Of a DNA stretch of 64,000 nucleotides, positions 8,322 to 16,521 are shown piece after piece. Each line of letters begins with the position of its first letter. Within the stretch, counting starts at the first letter, position 1. The position numbers were made by a program, and so were the translations under genes. Below the pieces are notes generated by a model. That model worked only from the letters and a program-made list of their open reading frames with translations. It made no database searches and was not told the DNA's origin. Origin of the DNA: Bacteroidota bacterium (GTDB taxonomy: Bacteria; Bacteroidota; Ignavibacteria; Kryptoniales; JAKASW01); the NCBI GenBank assembly GCA_021789975.1, contig JAJYIT010000001.1:76247-140246 (forward strand), given 5' to 3'.

Positions 8322-9970
8322 AAGAATATTTGAGATCGAAAATTCTGGAAGCGCTCGGGAGATCTAATTTAGCTGCCGCTTCACCGATCGTATTTGAGAA
8401 GCCAAAGACCGAATCGCACGGAGATCTTTCGACAAACTTTGCCCTGCTTGCCGCCAAAGAACTGAGGATGAAGCCTCGCGAACTCGCAGAAAGAATTGTG
8501 GATCTTCTGGAAATCGACAGCTCTATCCTGGAGCAGCCCCAAGTTGCAGGACCGGGATTCATCAATTTCAAATTTTCAGACAAATATTACCTTTCATCGA
8601 TAAAGGAAGTATTTGAGAAGGGTGTCGAATACGGGAAATCCTCGACGGGCGGTGGGAAAAAGACTCAGGTGGAATTTGTTAGCGCCAACCCTACCGGTCC
8701 CCTTACCGTGGGACACGGAAGAAACGCGGTATTCGGAGACACCGTCGCGAATTTGCTGCAATGGACCGGTCATGAGGTTACACGCGAGTACTACTTCAAC
8801 AACGCTGGAAGGCAGATGCGTGTGCTCGGCGATTCCGTCCGGCTTAGATACAAAGAAATAATTGGTGATCCTATTGATTTTCCCGAGGACCATTACCAGG
8901 GAGGTTACATACGCGACATTGCGCAGCACATCTACGATGATCGTGGAGGTAGCCTCGTTGATGAACCGGCGGAAGGATTGTTCAAAGAGAGAGCTGAAAA
9001 AGATATATTCGAGGACATCAAGCAGACACTTCTGAGGCTTGGCATAAAGTTCGACGTGTATTTCAACGAAAACAGTCTCTATGAAACCGGAAAGATCAAA
9101 GAGGTCATCGGCGCGCTGGAGACAGCCGGTCTCACCTATGACAAAGAGGGAGCGAAATGGTTCAAGGCAACGGCAGTGGGGGGCGATCAGGACAAAGTAA
9201 TCGTGAAGAGCACAGGTGAACCCACTTATCGATTGCCGGATATCGCCTACCACATTGAAAAATTCAGGAGAGGTTTCGAACTGGTGATCGATATCTTCGG
9301 TGCCGACCACATTGCCACGTACCCCGATGTCCTTCTCGCGTTGAAGTCCCTTGGCTATGATACCGGCAGGGTCAAAGTCTTGATACACCAGTTTGTGACG
9401 GTACTTCAGAACGGCGAAGTAGTCAAGATGTCGACACGGAAGGCAAATTTCATTACGCTTGATGAGTTGACAGATTGGGTAGGCGTCGATGCGGTACGCT
9501 TCTTTTTCCTGATGAGAAGCATCGGTACCCATCTGAATTTCGATGTAGACCTTGCAAAGAAACAGAGCGAAGAAAACCCGGTGTTCTATTTGCAATATGC
9601 TTACGCCAGGATCGCCAGCATAATCAGGTTTGCCGATAGCGAGGGGATCAATGTAGATGGACTGTTGGTAAACGGGAAAAGTAACTTTGATGTCTCCTTG
9701 CTGAAGGAAAAAGAAGAGATTGAGCTTGCCAAAAAGCTTGGAGGATTTCCAGAATCGGTCGAGGCCGCCGCAGCTACTTTTGAGCCTCACAGAATCATAA
9801 ACTACCTTCAGGAAGTAGCCGAGACCTTCCACAGATTTTATCATGTGCACCGGGTCGTAATACCCGATAGGGGACTAGCAGAAGCAAGGTTAGCACTGTG
9901 CGCCGCCGCCAAGACGGTTCTATCCAACGGCTTCATGATTCTCGGCATCAGTGCGCCCGAGAAGATGTAG
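8318..9970 (+). CDS. argS: Arginyl-tRNA synthetase
   Basis: A 550-residue class I synthetase that charges tRNA-Arg. Visible landmarks: an N-terminal Add-1 domain (to about residue 110), the HIGH-type signature TGPLTVGHGRNAVFGD near 127-142, a Rossmann catalytic core with IFGADHIATYPDVLLAL, the KMSKS-type loop VVKMSTRKANFITLDEL near 370, and a helical DALR anticodon-binding domain ending in VLSNGFMILGI. Length is standard. It starts in the stop codon of rsfS. A stem-loop with a short T run lies about 80 bp after its stop. Confidence 0.97.
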   Translation: MKEYLRSKILEALGRSNLAAASPIVFEKPKTESHGDLSTNFALLAAKELRMKPRELAERIVDLLEIDSSILEQPQVAGPGFINFKFSDKYYLSSIKEVFEKGVEYGKSSTGGGKKTQVEFVSANPTGPLTVGHGRNAVFGDTVANLLQWTGHEVTREYYFNNAGRQMRVLGDSVRLRYKEIIGDPIDFPEDHYQGGYIRDIAQHIYDDRGGSLVDEPAEGLFKERAEKDIFEDIKQTLLRLGIKFDVYFNENSLYETGKIKEVIGALETAGLTYDKEGAKWFKATAVGGDQDKVIVKSTGEPTYRLPDIAYHIEKFRRGFELVIDIFGADHIATYPDVLLALKSLGYDTGRVKVLIHQFVTVLQNGEVVKMSTRKANFITLDELTDWVGVDAVRFFFLMRSIGTHLNFDVDLAKKQSEENPVFYLQYAYARIASIIRFADSEGINVDGLLVNGKSNFDVSLLKEKEEIELAKKLGGFPESVEAAAATFEPHRIINYLQEVAETFHRFYHVHRVVIPDRGLAEARLALCAAAKTVLSNGFMILGISAPEKM

Positions 9971-10051
9971 GAATCTTTTAGCGTGGCTAGAGGAGACTGA
10001 GTTTGCACCGATGTAGACGCCGCCGATCCGGGGTTTCCTACGGGGGAGAGC

Positions 10052-10097
10052 TTGAAAGTAGGCAAAGCAATATTGCCTTTCAAAAGAGACGGATTTT
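10052..10097 (+). terminator. Probable terminator after argS
   Basis: TTGAAA and GGCAA pair with TTGCC and TTTCAA across a 7-nt loop, with a 3-nt bulge, giving 11 bp of stem. ATTTTT follows nine bases later. Position fits the end of the argS transcript. It could instead be an operator ahead of the TPR gene. Confidence 0.4.
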
Positions 10098-10152
10098 TCC
10101 TAAATTTTTCTCCGTTAATAGATCTTACTGCATTGCGTAAAGGGAAAATTGC

Positions 10153-10845
10153 ATGTTAAAGCCAAGGAAGAAGATTACCAAGAAAGAGCTAAAACAGGAC
10201 AAGCTCGTCACCGGTTATTTCAAGACGGTGGATTTCTTGAGAAATAACAGGAAAATCGTCAGCGGGACCATCACCGGTCTGGTAATTGCGACAATAGTTG
10301 TAATTGCTTACATGAACAATATGCGATCAAGCAATACCAAAGCTGCTACTGAACTCTCCCAGGTCCTAAATCTTTTTGACGGCGGTGCCTATCAGGTTGC
10401 AATCAATGGCGACCCGACTCAGAATATTCCAGGTTTGAAGTCCATCGTCGAAAATTACGGGGGTTCGGAAAGCGGTCAGCAGGCAAAAATCTATCTGGCT
10501 GATTGCTATTACTACCTTGGGAATTATGCTGAGGCATTGAAATATTTCAAAGACTATGGTGGAGGTGACAAGTTTCTGCAGGCGAGTGCGTACGCGGGTG
10601 AAGCTGAGATTTATGGGTTGCGAAACGACTATACAAAAGCAGCTGACTACTACGATCGCGCGGCTTCGCGAGATTCAAAGAATTTTCTTACTCCACAATA
10701 CCTTCTCGGGGCAGCGCGCAATTATATTAAAATAGGGAAGAAAGACAGGGCGCTTGCTCTCCTTGATCGGGCCAAGAAGGATTTCCCCAACTCGCCTTAC
10801 GCCAGCAACCTGGATTACTATATTGCGCAGGCAAAGATCGAGTAG
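10153..10845 (+). CDS. Single-span membrane protein with periplasmic TPR repeats
   Basis: A 230-residue protein: basic cytoplasmic start (KPRKKITKKELKQDK), one membrane span at about 38-57, then tetratricopeptide repeats. The clearest repeats are AKIYLADCYYYLGNYAEALKY, the segment AYAGEAEIYGLRNDYTKAADYYDRA and LLGAARNYIKIGKKDRALALL. The layout resembles YfgM/UPF0070-type proteins, which sit at the Sec translocon and help periplasmic chaperone traffic; Bacteroidota carry similar proteins. The exact role is inferred only from layout. It ends 18 bp before the convergent hydrogenase protease gene. Confidence 0.8.
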   Translation: MLKPRKKITKKELKQDKLVTGYFKTVDFLRNNRKIVSGTITGLVIATIVVIAYMNNMRSSNTKAATELSQVLNLFDGGAYQVAINGDPTQNIPGLKSIVENYGGSESGQQAKIYLADCYYYLGNYAEALKYFKDYGGGDKFLQASAYAGEAEIYGLRNDYTKAADYYDRAASRDSKNFLTPQYLLGAARNYIKIGKKDRALALLDRAKKDFPNSPYASNLDYYIAQAKIE

Positions 10846-10863
10846 CGTTTCATAAATTCTATT

Positions 10864-11328
10864 CTACGTCCCCTCAATTAAGCTGTCTATCTCTTCAGAT
10901 ACCTTCTCGACGACGGTGTCGACTGATTTTGTAACCTCGGGTGAAACATCCGTTCCGCTGCTGAAGTTTTTTCCGGCGATTCCATAGATGATTACTCTTT
11001 GCGGAAGTACGCCGATCATCTTGGCTATTCGCAGTACGTATGATGTACCGTAGCCGTGAGTCGAGTTTCCGTCGAACGTAAGTGGTATCTCCCCATTCGT
11101 TGAGTCTATGCGGACAAATGAACCTGGCTGCCCGTCGGAGTGAACTGCGTCGATAATGATTACCACATCCGTTGAATTCATGTGATCCAGGATTGCCGAC
11201 TGATCTCCCTCCAGGTCAACAATTGTCACCTCAACGCCCCATCGATTGGATGCTCTTTGTTGAAGCAAGCTCACAGCCTTCAGACCGGCGCAATCGTCCG
11301 AACGAAATCTATTTCCTGTCCCTACCAC
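10864..11328 (-). CDS. [NiFe]-hydrogenase maturation endopeptidase (HyaD/HycI family)
   Basis: A 154-residue peptidase that removes the C-terminal peptide of the hydrogenase large subunit after Ni insertion. It begins VVGTGNRFRSDDCAGL, matching the family start (GIGN-x-x-x-x-D-x-G, the Asp being a Ni-sensing ligand), and contains DVVIIDAVHSD (second conserved Asp) and the STHGYGTSYVL segment with the conserved His. Start is GTG at 11328; the longer frame is closed upstream by a stop. It lies 137 bp after the large-subunit gene and is last in the hydrogenase operon, next to its only obvious substrate. Confidence 0.88.
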   Translation of the reverse strand: MVGTGNRFRSDDCAGLKAVSLLQQRASNRWGVEVTIVDLEGDQSAILDHMNSTDVVIIIDAVHSDGQPGSFVRIDSTNGEIPLTFDGNSTHGYGTSYVLRIAKMIGVLPQRVIIYGIAGKNFSSGTDVSPEVTKSVDTVVEKVSEEIDSLIEGT

Positions 11329-11465
11329 CGTTATCTGATTAACCTTTTTTGACAGGGGAGCCCTCCCGCATTTTCTTGTGAGAGAATTTCTGATCTGTTT
11401 CTCGAAAACTTCTGCCTAAAGATGCACTGATTGGACGCGTGACGGAGCCAGGAAGTTCCGAGCGA

Positions 11466-12761
11466 CTATGCCCTCAGATCTTCGGATTCAAGTTTTAGGA
11501 AATGAGTAGCACAAGAGATGCATGGATCATAGTTACGTACTACCTGTTCACACCTGAGTGTCAGCTCCGGTTTCGGCAAGCCGACGTTTGCTTTTACGTA
11601 CTCTCGCAAGTCGCTTTCAATCATCTTCTGATTTTGTGCGGTTGGCGGGACTATTTTGGCGTCTCTGATGAGTCCGTCTTCACCGACCAGGTAGCGATGA
11701 TACAAGAAGCCGCGCGGAGCTTCGGTGCATCCAAATCCGAAACCGGGTCTGATTTCGAAATCGACTGCAGGAGTTGGCGGTCGGTCGTAGTTTTCAATTA
11801 TTCGAATTGCCTCGTCACAGGCGAAGAGCGTCTCGATTGATCTGGCAATTATACTCTTAAACTGATTCTTCAACGGCGGATCTGCGTGGATTTCTCCCGC
11901 AGCTTGTTTCGCATTTTCGGACAGTTTGTCGAAGTTTAGATTGTATCTTGCGAGAGGGCCGACTAGATACGAGTCCCGGCCTTTCAGTGTGGACTGGAGC
12001 GCATTAGAATGCGCTACGTGACTTTCGTGAAACAGCAGCTCGTAATCCCGGATGTTTACGTCCAGACCTTTATTTGAAATCAGTTTACCTTCATTCATGG
12101 GGTATTCTGAAGGATGGCTCAATGACACGAACTCATAATCCTGTTGGAAATCTGGAAAGGGAAGCGTTGCGGCCCACAGGACTGTCCGGTATGATTCATC
12201 ACGCGCAGTCTTGAGCCTTTCCAAAATGTCCTTGAATTCCTCCTTACGAGGCACCCTGTAAAACCCACCCACTCTGACATTTACAGGGTGTATTTCTCTT
12301 CCGGCAAGGATGCGTACCAGGTCATTGCCGGTCTTCTTGATCCTCAATCCACGCTGGATTGCTTCGGGGTGATCCTTGGCGAGCTGAATTGCGTCCTCAT
12401 AGCCAAGGAAGTCGGGAGCGTGGAGCATGTAGATGTGGAGTGCGTGACTTTCAATCCATTCGCCGCAGTAGAGAAGTCGTCTTAGCTCGCGCAATTGTCC
12501 GGCTACTTTTACTCCCGCAAGATTCTCCATTGCATGGACGGAACTCATCTGGTATGCGACCGGACAAATGCCGCATATTCTAGCCGTGATATCGGGCGCT
12601 TCAGAAAATGATCTCCCCCTTAAGAAAGCTTCGAAGAAACGGGGCGGCTCGAAGATTTTGAACTTAACGTCCTCGACCATTCCGTTCCTGGTTTTTATGT
12701 AAACCGATCCCTCTCCCTCTACGCGGGAGAGGTAATCGACTTTGATTGAATTACTTTTCAT
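11466..12761 (-). CDS. Group 3b-type [NiFe]-hydrogenase large (alpha) subunit
   Basis: A 431-residue catalytic subunit carrying the NiFe(CN)2CO site. The L1 motif RICGICP is at 61-67 (Cys63, Cys66) and the L2 motif DPCISCATH at 412-420 (Cys414, Cys417). The 11 residues after His420 are the expected peptide removed by the maturation protease encoded next door. Short length, lack of a membrane anchor partner and the beta-gamma-delta subunits upstream point to the cytoplasmic bidirectional group 3b enzyme (H2:NADP+ oxidoreductase, also called sulfhydrogenase). The start overlaps the end of the small-subunit gene by 11 bp. Confidence 0.93.
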   Translation of the reverse strand: MKSNSIKVDYLSRVEGEGSVYIKTRNGMVEDVKFKIFEPPRFFEAFLRGRSFSEAPDITARICGICPVAYQMSSVHAMENLAGVKVAGQLRELRRLLYCGEWIESHALHIYMLHAPDFLGYEDAIQLAKDHPEAIQRGLRIKKTGNDLVRILAGREIHPVNVRVGGFYRVPRKEEFKDILERLKTARDESYRTVLWAATLPFPDFQQDYEFVSLSHPSEYPMNEGKLISNKGLDVNIRDYELLFHESHVAHSNALQSTLKGRDSYLVGPLARYNLNFDKLSENAKQAAGEIHADPPLKNQFKSIIARSIETLFACDEAIRIIENYDRPPTPAVDFEIRPGFGFGCTEAPRGFLYHRYLVGEDGLIRDAKIVPPTAQNQKMIESDLREYVKANVGLPKPELTLRCEQVVRNYDPCISCATHFLKLESEDLRA

Positions 12762-13539
12762 GACTTTCGCTCTCTCTGCGAAATGGTTCGGCGTAGGCGT
12801 TGAAGTTTCGGAATGCTAGCAGAATCTCGTGTTGTGTTAGTCCGAGCTCGAGGAACCGACTGGACAGTGAAGAAGTATTCGGGGTCTCCATCGGCCCGTA
12901 GCAGCCGTAGCAGCCGCGGTTGAAGGATGGGCAGATGGCACCACATCCGGTTTGCGTCACAGGTCCAAGACAGGGTATCCCACGGGCGACTAAGACGCAA
13001 GTGGTTCCTTTTTCTTTACATGTAACACAAACACTGTGCGTCGGGATCTGCGGTTTCCTGCCGTTAAGAAGAGAACTTATGAGTTCAACGAGCTGGTATT
13101 TGTTTATCGGGCAGCCGCGAAGCTCGTGGTCGACGTGGACGAAAGAGCCGATGGGCATAGAGCGGTCGAGAGTTGAAATGTATTCCGGCGATGCATAAAC
13201 GATGTGCACGAAGTCTTTGATATCCTTCCAATTCCTGAGAGACTGAATTCCTCCCGCCGTCGCGCAAGCTCCGATGGTGGCCAGGATACCGCAAGATTTG
13301 CGAATGTCTCTTATGTGTTCGACATCGTGGGGAGTTGTTATGCTTCCCTCGACAATTCCTAAGTCGTATGGACCCTTCAGCATTCGACGGCTCACCTCAG
13401 GGAAGAACGCGATTTGAATGGAGTCGGTCACTTCGAGAAGCTCGTCCTCAGCATCGAGGAGGGAGAGCTGGCAGCCGTCGCATGATGCAAACTTGAAAAC
13501 TGCCACTTTCGGCTTCTTGATTTTTGATGAACCAGACAT
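12751..13539 (-). CDS. [NiFe]-hydrogenase small (delta) subunit
   Basis: A 262-residue electron-transfer subunit with Fe-S clusters. CDGC at residues 20-23 and GACAT near 90-94 give the proximal cluster ligands; later Cys residues in [15 protein letters not shown] and [19 protein letters not shown] supply the remaining clusters. There is no twin-arginine signal peptide, so the enzyme is cytoplasmic. I chose ATG 13539 because AAGGAGGTGTG lies just ahead of it; the frame extends 36 codons further upstream but that part overlaps the gamma gene and looks non-native. Start and gamma stop are one base apart, so translation is coupled. Confidence 0.92.
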   Translation of the reverse strand: MSGSSKIKKPKVAVFKFASCDGCQLSLLDAEDELLEVTDSIQIAFFPEVSRRMLKGPYDLGIVEGSITTPHDVEHIRDIRKSCGILATIGACATAGGIQSLRNWKDIKDFVHIVYASPEYISTLDRSMPIGSFVHVDHELRGCPINKYQLVELISSLLNGRKPQIPTHSVCVTCKEKGTTCVLVARGIPCLGPVTQTGCGAICPSFNRGCYGCYGPMETPNTSSLSSRFLELGLTQHEILLAFRNFNAYAEPFRRESESHEK

Positions 13540-13540
13540 T

Positions 13541-14404
13541 TCACACCTCCTTCTTTTCAAGGAGGTGACTGACATCAGAGAGCTGGAAAACAGGTCCGTC
13601 CTTGCAGATAAACTTCGGCCCGAGCTGGCAGTGTCCACAGAGGCCAATCCCGCATTTCATATTTCTCTCCAGCGATAAGAATATCTGATCGTTCTCAAAT
13701 CCTCTTCTTTGGAGTTCTTCAACGGTAAACTTCATCATTATTTCGGGACCGCAAACCATTGCGATTGTGTCTTGTGATTCGACCTTGACGTACGAAAACA
13801 GATTCGTGACAACGCCGATATGTCCCTTCCAGCTTGAGTCTCCACGGTCCACGGTGACGATCACCTCGACGTTCGGAACTTTGCTCCACGCCTCAAGCTC
13901 TACCCGGTATAGCAGGTCTAGCGGACTTCTCGCACCGTACAGGATTATGATTCTGCCGAACTCGGCCCTTCTTTTGATGAGCGAATAGATAGCTGGCCTG
14001 AGAGGAGCGATCCCGATGCCTCCGGTGACTATGCAAACATCTTTTCCGACAGCACGATCAATCGGCCAGCCAGCTCCGAACGGTCCTCTTATTCCGATCA
14101 TATCACCGCGCCGAAGACTAGACAAGGAAGTCGTAACTGTGCCAACTTTGTGAATGGTGTGTGCAATCACCGATGGCCTTGAAGGATCTGAGCTGATCGA
14201 AATTGCGGACTCCCCGCTTCCGAAAGCATAAACCATATTGAACTGTCCCGGCCTGAAAGAGAACAACCGGCCGTTGATGGCGGGAGAATCTACGAAAAGA
14301 GTGAATGTGTCATCGGTTTCCCAGATAACCCTCTTGATGAAAGCGAAGGTGGGGAGCAGTGGATCCGCAACTTTCTCCTCAGCCTCAATCAATGTTTCGG
14401 TCAT
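13541..14404 (-). CDS. Hydrogenase gamma subunit, FAD/NAD(P)-binding with [2Fe-2S] cluster
   Basis: A 287-residue flavoprotein of the ferredoxin-NADP+ reductase family, like PyrK/dihydroorotate dehydrogenase electron-transfer subunits. FAD-binding segment [12 protein letters not shown] (51-62), the NAD(P) nucleotide-binding stretch [18 protein letters not shown] (about 125-142), and a C-terminal [2Fe-2S] site with Cys251, Cys256, Cys259 and Cys267. In group 3b enzymes this subunit passes electrons between the Fe-S relay and NADP(H). It lies between the cNMP-binding gene (32 bp) and the small subunit. Confidence 0.92.
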   Translation of the reverse strand: MTETLIEAEEKVADPLLPTFAFIKRVIWETDDTFTLFVDSPAINGRLFSFRPGQFNMVYAFGSGESAISISSDPSRPSVIAHTIHKVGTVTTSLSSLRRGDMIGIRGPFGAGWPIDRAVGKDVCIVTGGIGIAPLRPAIYSLIKRRAEFGRIIILYGARSPLDLLYRVELEAWSKVPNVEVIVTVDRGDSSWKGHIGVVTNLFSYVKVESQDTIAMVCGPEIMMKFTVEELQRRGFENDQIFLSLERNMKCGIGLCGHCQLGPKFICKDGPVFQLSDVSHLLEKKEV

Positions 14405-14436
14405 TCAGTCAGCCCTCTGACGCGATTTGTGTCTTT

Positions 14437-14925
14437 TTAGAATTTTTCGCTCTTTTCGCCGCGCGATGTTCCATATACGTCGAGGAGCTGCAAGCGGGTG
14501 GCTTCGAGTCGTCTTTCAAGGACTTCAGAGAACCTTCTCAGCATTTCGTATCCGAAATGCCAGTCGGTCTCGGATTTTTCCCGAAGGCAGGTCGCATCGA
14601 TAGCAAAAGCGTGTACCTGCTCAACTGCGTATGCATCGAAGTGCCAGCGGTACGGTGCAATGAGCCACGACCAGCCTAGCACTTCGCCGGGGCCGAGGGT
14701 TTGTATCCTGATCTGCCCGCGTTCACTGGCGCCCGCTTCAAGAGCGACCCTGCCTGCGCGCAGCAGGTAAAATGTCTTAGCATCTTCGCCTTCGTGGAAC
14801 AAGTACCTGCCTTCTAAAAAAACCACGTTAGATGCGCAAGACGTGAGTGTACTTATCAACTCCTGGTCCATGTCCTTAAGAAAAGGATGGTTGTGCAGAG
14901 ATCCGGTTAGGTCATGTGATTGCAT
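14437..14925 (-). CDS. Single-domain cyclic-nucleotide-binding (Crp-type effector) protein in the hydrogenase operon
   Basis: A 162-residue protein made of one cNMP-binding beta-barrel: FLEGRYLFHEGEDAKTFYLL near the start, an RAGRVALEA turn, and the phosphate-binding-cassette region LGPGEVLGWSWLIAPYRWHFDAYAVE. It ends in a helix (YEMLRRFSEVLERRLEATRL) with no helix-turn-helix, so it is not a DNA-binding regulator by itself. The cassette departs from the cAMP-binding RxA consensus (YRWHFDAYA), so ligand binding is uncertain. It sits between beta and gamma with gaps of 14 and 32 bp, so it probably acts on the enzyme. Start ATG 14925 chosen because longer forms run into the beta gene. Confidence 0.85.
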   Translation of the reverse strand: MQSHDLTGSLHNHPFLKDMDQELISTLTSCASNVVFLEGRYLFHEGEDAKTFYLLRAGRVALEAGASERGQIRIQTLGPGEVLGWSWLIAPYRWHFDAYAVEQVHAFAIDATCLREKSETDWHFGYEMLRRFSEVLERRLEATRLQLLDVYGTSRGEKSEKF

Positions 14926-14939
14926 TCTCTTCTCTCTTT

Positions 14940-16085
14940 CTATGTCTCTGTGATTTTTTGAACTTCCGAAATAATGTCGATGCCTACCGGGCACCATGTG
15001 ATGCATCTGCCACACCCGACACACCCAAGAGTTCCGAACTGCTCCACCCAAGTTGATAGCTTATGTGTGACCCATTGCCTGTAACGGGACCTCGATGTCA
15101 TACGAAAATTCCCTCCGGCAACTTTTGCGAAATCAAGAGTGAAACAAGAATCCCATTTTCTTCGTCTCGTCGCGAATGATCCGATGAGATCCGTCGTGTC
15201 CTCTACTGTTGAACAGAAACAAGTCGGACATACCAGAGTGCAGTTGCCGCAGGTTAAACATTTTTTCGCTACTACGTTCCATTCGGGGTGGTCCAGCCTG
15301 GCCGATAATAATTCCGGCGTTCGATCGATTTCGATTCTTCTGGTTTGTTTCCCGGCTCTTTCAATCAAGTCGCCCGCAACATTCATCTCTGCTTCCGATG
15401 CCTCTGTCGCATTTAAGCCGCGAACGAAAGACGCGCCTAATTCATTTCCATGTTCAACCAGGAAATAATGTTCGCTGGGCGCGATCACTTCGGTTAATGA
15501 CAGGTCAAAATGCCTTTTCGCCATTGGTCCGGTCTTCATTGAGGCGCAGAAACAGTCGTCTCCTGAAGATGTGCAATTCACCGCCACAATGAACAAGCCA
15601 TGCCTGATACCAGAATAGGATTCATCCTTATACTCTGTAGAGGTGAAAACCCTGTCCTGAATAGAAATCGCTTTGAGTTCGCAAGGGCGCACCCCGATGA
15701 AGGCGTATTTTAGAGAACTTTCCCGATTCTCACTCGGTGATTGGACTCTGCTGTCTCGCCTGACTCTGAAGAGTTCTCTCTCGGACGGATAGAGAAACTT
15801 CTTCCACGACTGTGCTGGTACATTAAATCCGAAATAGGCGTCGTCATTTCGTTTGACAAGCCTGTAAGATGCCGGTCCCTGTTCATCAGTCCAACCCCGC
15901 GGGAGATCGCCGACAGTAGAGATTTCGTCGTATACGATTGCTTCGTCTTTTATGATCGGACCGAGCGTCCGGTATCCATTTTGCCGAAGTGCATCGAGAA
16001 GTCGCTGCATTTCATCCGATTGAATCTTGAAGACCGGTTGTTCAAATCCATTGTTCGCCATTTGAGAAGAGTAAATTTCTGTCAA
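14940..16085 (-). CDS. Hydrogenase beta subunit, 4Fe-4S dicluster protein
   Basis: A 381-residue sulfhydrogenase beta-type subunit. Cys-rich sites are CLTCGNCTLVCPTCFC (Cys276, 279, 282, 286, 289, 291) and CVGCGRCITWCP (Cys355, 358, 361, 365), enough for two [4Fe-4S] clusters. The N-terminal two thirds match the family fold that includes YAFIGVRPCELKAISIQDRVF. In Pyrococcus-type enzymes this subunit carries clusters linked to S0/polysulfide or NADP reduction. It is first in the operon. Start TTG at 16085 or ATG at 16061; neither has a good ribosome-binding site. A promoter-like pair lies 76 bp upstream. Confidence 0.9.
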   Translation of the reverse strand: MTEIYSSQMANNGFEQPVFKIQSDEMQRLLDALRQNGYRTLGPIIKDEAIVYDEISTVGDLPRGWTDEQGPASYRLVKRNDDAYFGFNVPAQSWKKFLYPSERELFRVRRDSRVQSPSENRESSLKYAFIGVRPCELKAISIQDRVFTSTEYKDESYSGIRHGLFIVAVNCTSSGDDCFCASMKTGPMAKRHFDLSLTEVIAPSEHYFLVEHGNELGASFVRGLNATEASEAEMNVAGDLIERAGKQTRRIEIDRTPELLSARLDHPEWNVVAKKCLTCGNCTLVCPTCFCSTVEDTTDLIGSFATRRRKWDSCFTLDFAKVAGGNFRMTSRSRYRQWVTHKLSTWVEQFGTLGCVGCGRCITWCPVGIDIISEVQKITET

Positions 16086-16160
16086 CTGATTTGCTGCAAC
16101 GAGTATGCCGGTAGAAAATTGTAGATTTGCCAGAAAACAGGCTTGTCACTTGATGGGAAA

Positions 16161-16189
16161 TTTATATCATGGGACAAAAGGAGACTCAA
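16161..16189 (-). promoter_or_regulatory. Probable promoter of the hydrogenase operon
   Basis: On the minus strand TTGAGT is followed after 17 bp by TATAAA, close to the general -35/-10 consensus, ending 76 bp before the beta-subunit start. I see no FNR or sigma-54 site around it. Confidence 0.4.
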
Positions 16190-16474
16190 GCCCTTTTTTG
16201 ACCGCAGGCTTATTCTACAAGACACCCAGCAAGGGCTGTAAGAATTATCCACGGATGGATGGGCGAGACTAATGTGTGCTGCCATGTATCATCAAAACTT
16301 CAGTCAAACTCGCCGGTGCGCCACTCAAAATGTTCGGAGATTTCAGCGACAACAACTTGATAATAGATGAGGTAGCGTTCATGTCGGAAGGATTGCAACG
16401 CTCAGACACATCCCCGTGAATTCATCTTGCGGAGCCAACTGTTTTGAAAGAGCTGGATCGACCCAGAAGTGGTT

Positions 16475-16498
16475 CCGGTTTCCCGAACTAGAAACCGG
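16475..16498 (-). terminator. Stem-loop at the end of the GNAT fusion gene
   Basis: CCGGTTTC and GAAACCGG form a perfect 8-bp stem with an 8-nt loop, 24 bp after the stop codon. No T tract follows on the minus strand, so it is either a hairpin that protects the 3' end or an unusual terminator. Confidence 0.45.
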
Positions 16499-16521
16499 GC
16501 GGCGCTGTCATATCTGATACC

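Larger units (their letters stand above)
16086..16521. other. Intergenic region upstream of the hydrogenase operon
   Basis: About 436 bp between the tail of the GNAT fusion gene and the hydrogenase operon, both on the minus strand. It holds the promoter pair at 16161-16189 and the perfect stem-loop at 16475-16498. I see no gene: the one frame of 67 codons overlaps the promoter and resembles nothing known. Confidence 0.6.

Noticed and set aside
8594-9850. 418-codon open frame on the minus strand inside argS
   Set aside because: It is antisense to a certain argS gene, has no ribosome-binding site and resembles no protein; it is open because of the codon usage of argS.
14926-15051. Longer N terminus for the cNMP-binding protein
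   Set aside because: The extra 42 residues are the beta-subunit gene read in another frame; the Crp-type barrel starts after the internal ATG.
16145-16175. FNR-like half sites TTGAT and ATCAT before the hydrogenase operon
   Set aside because: They are 10 bp apart instead of 4, so this is not an FNR/CRP site.
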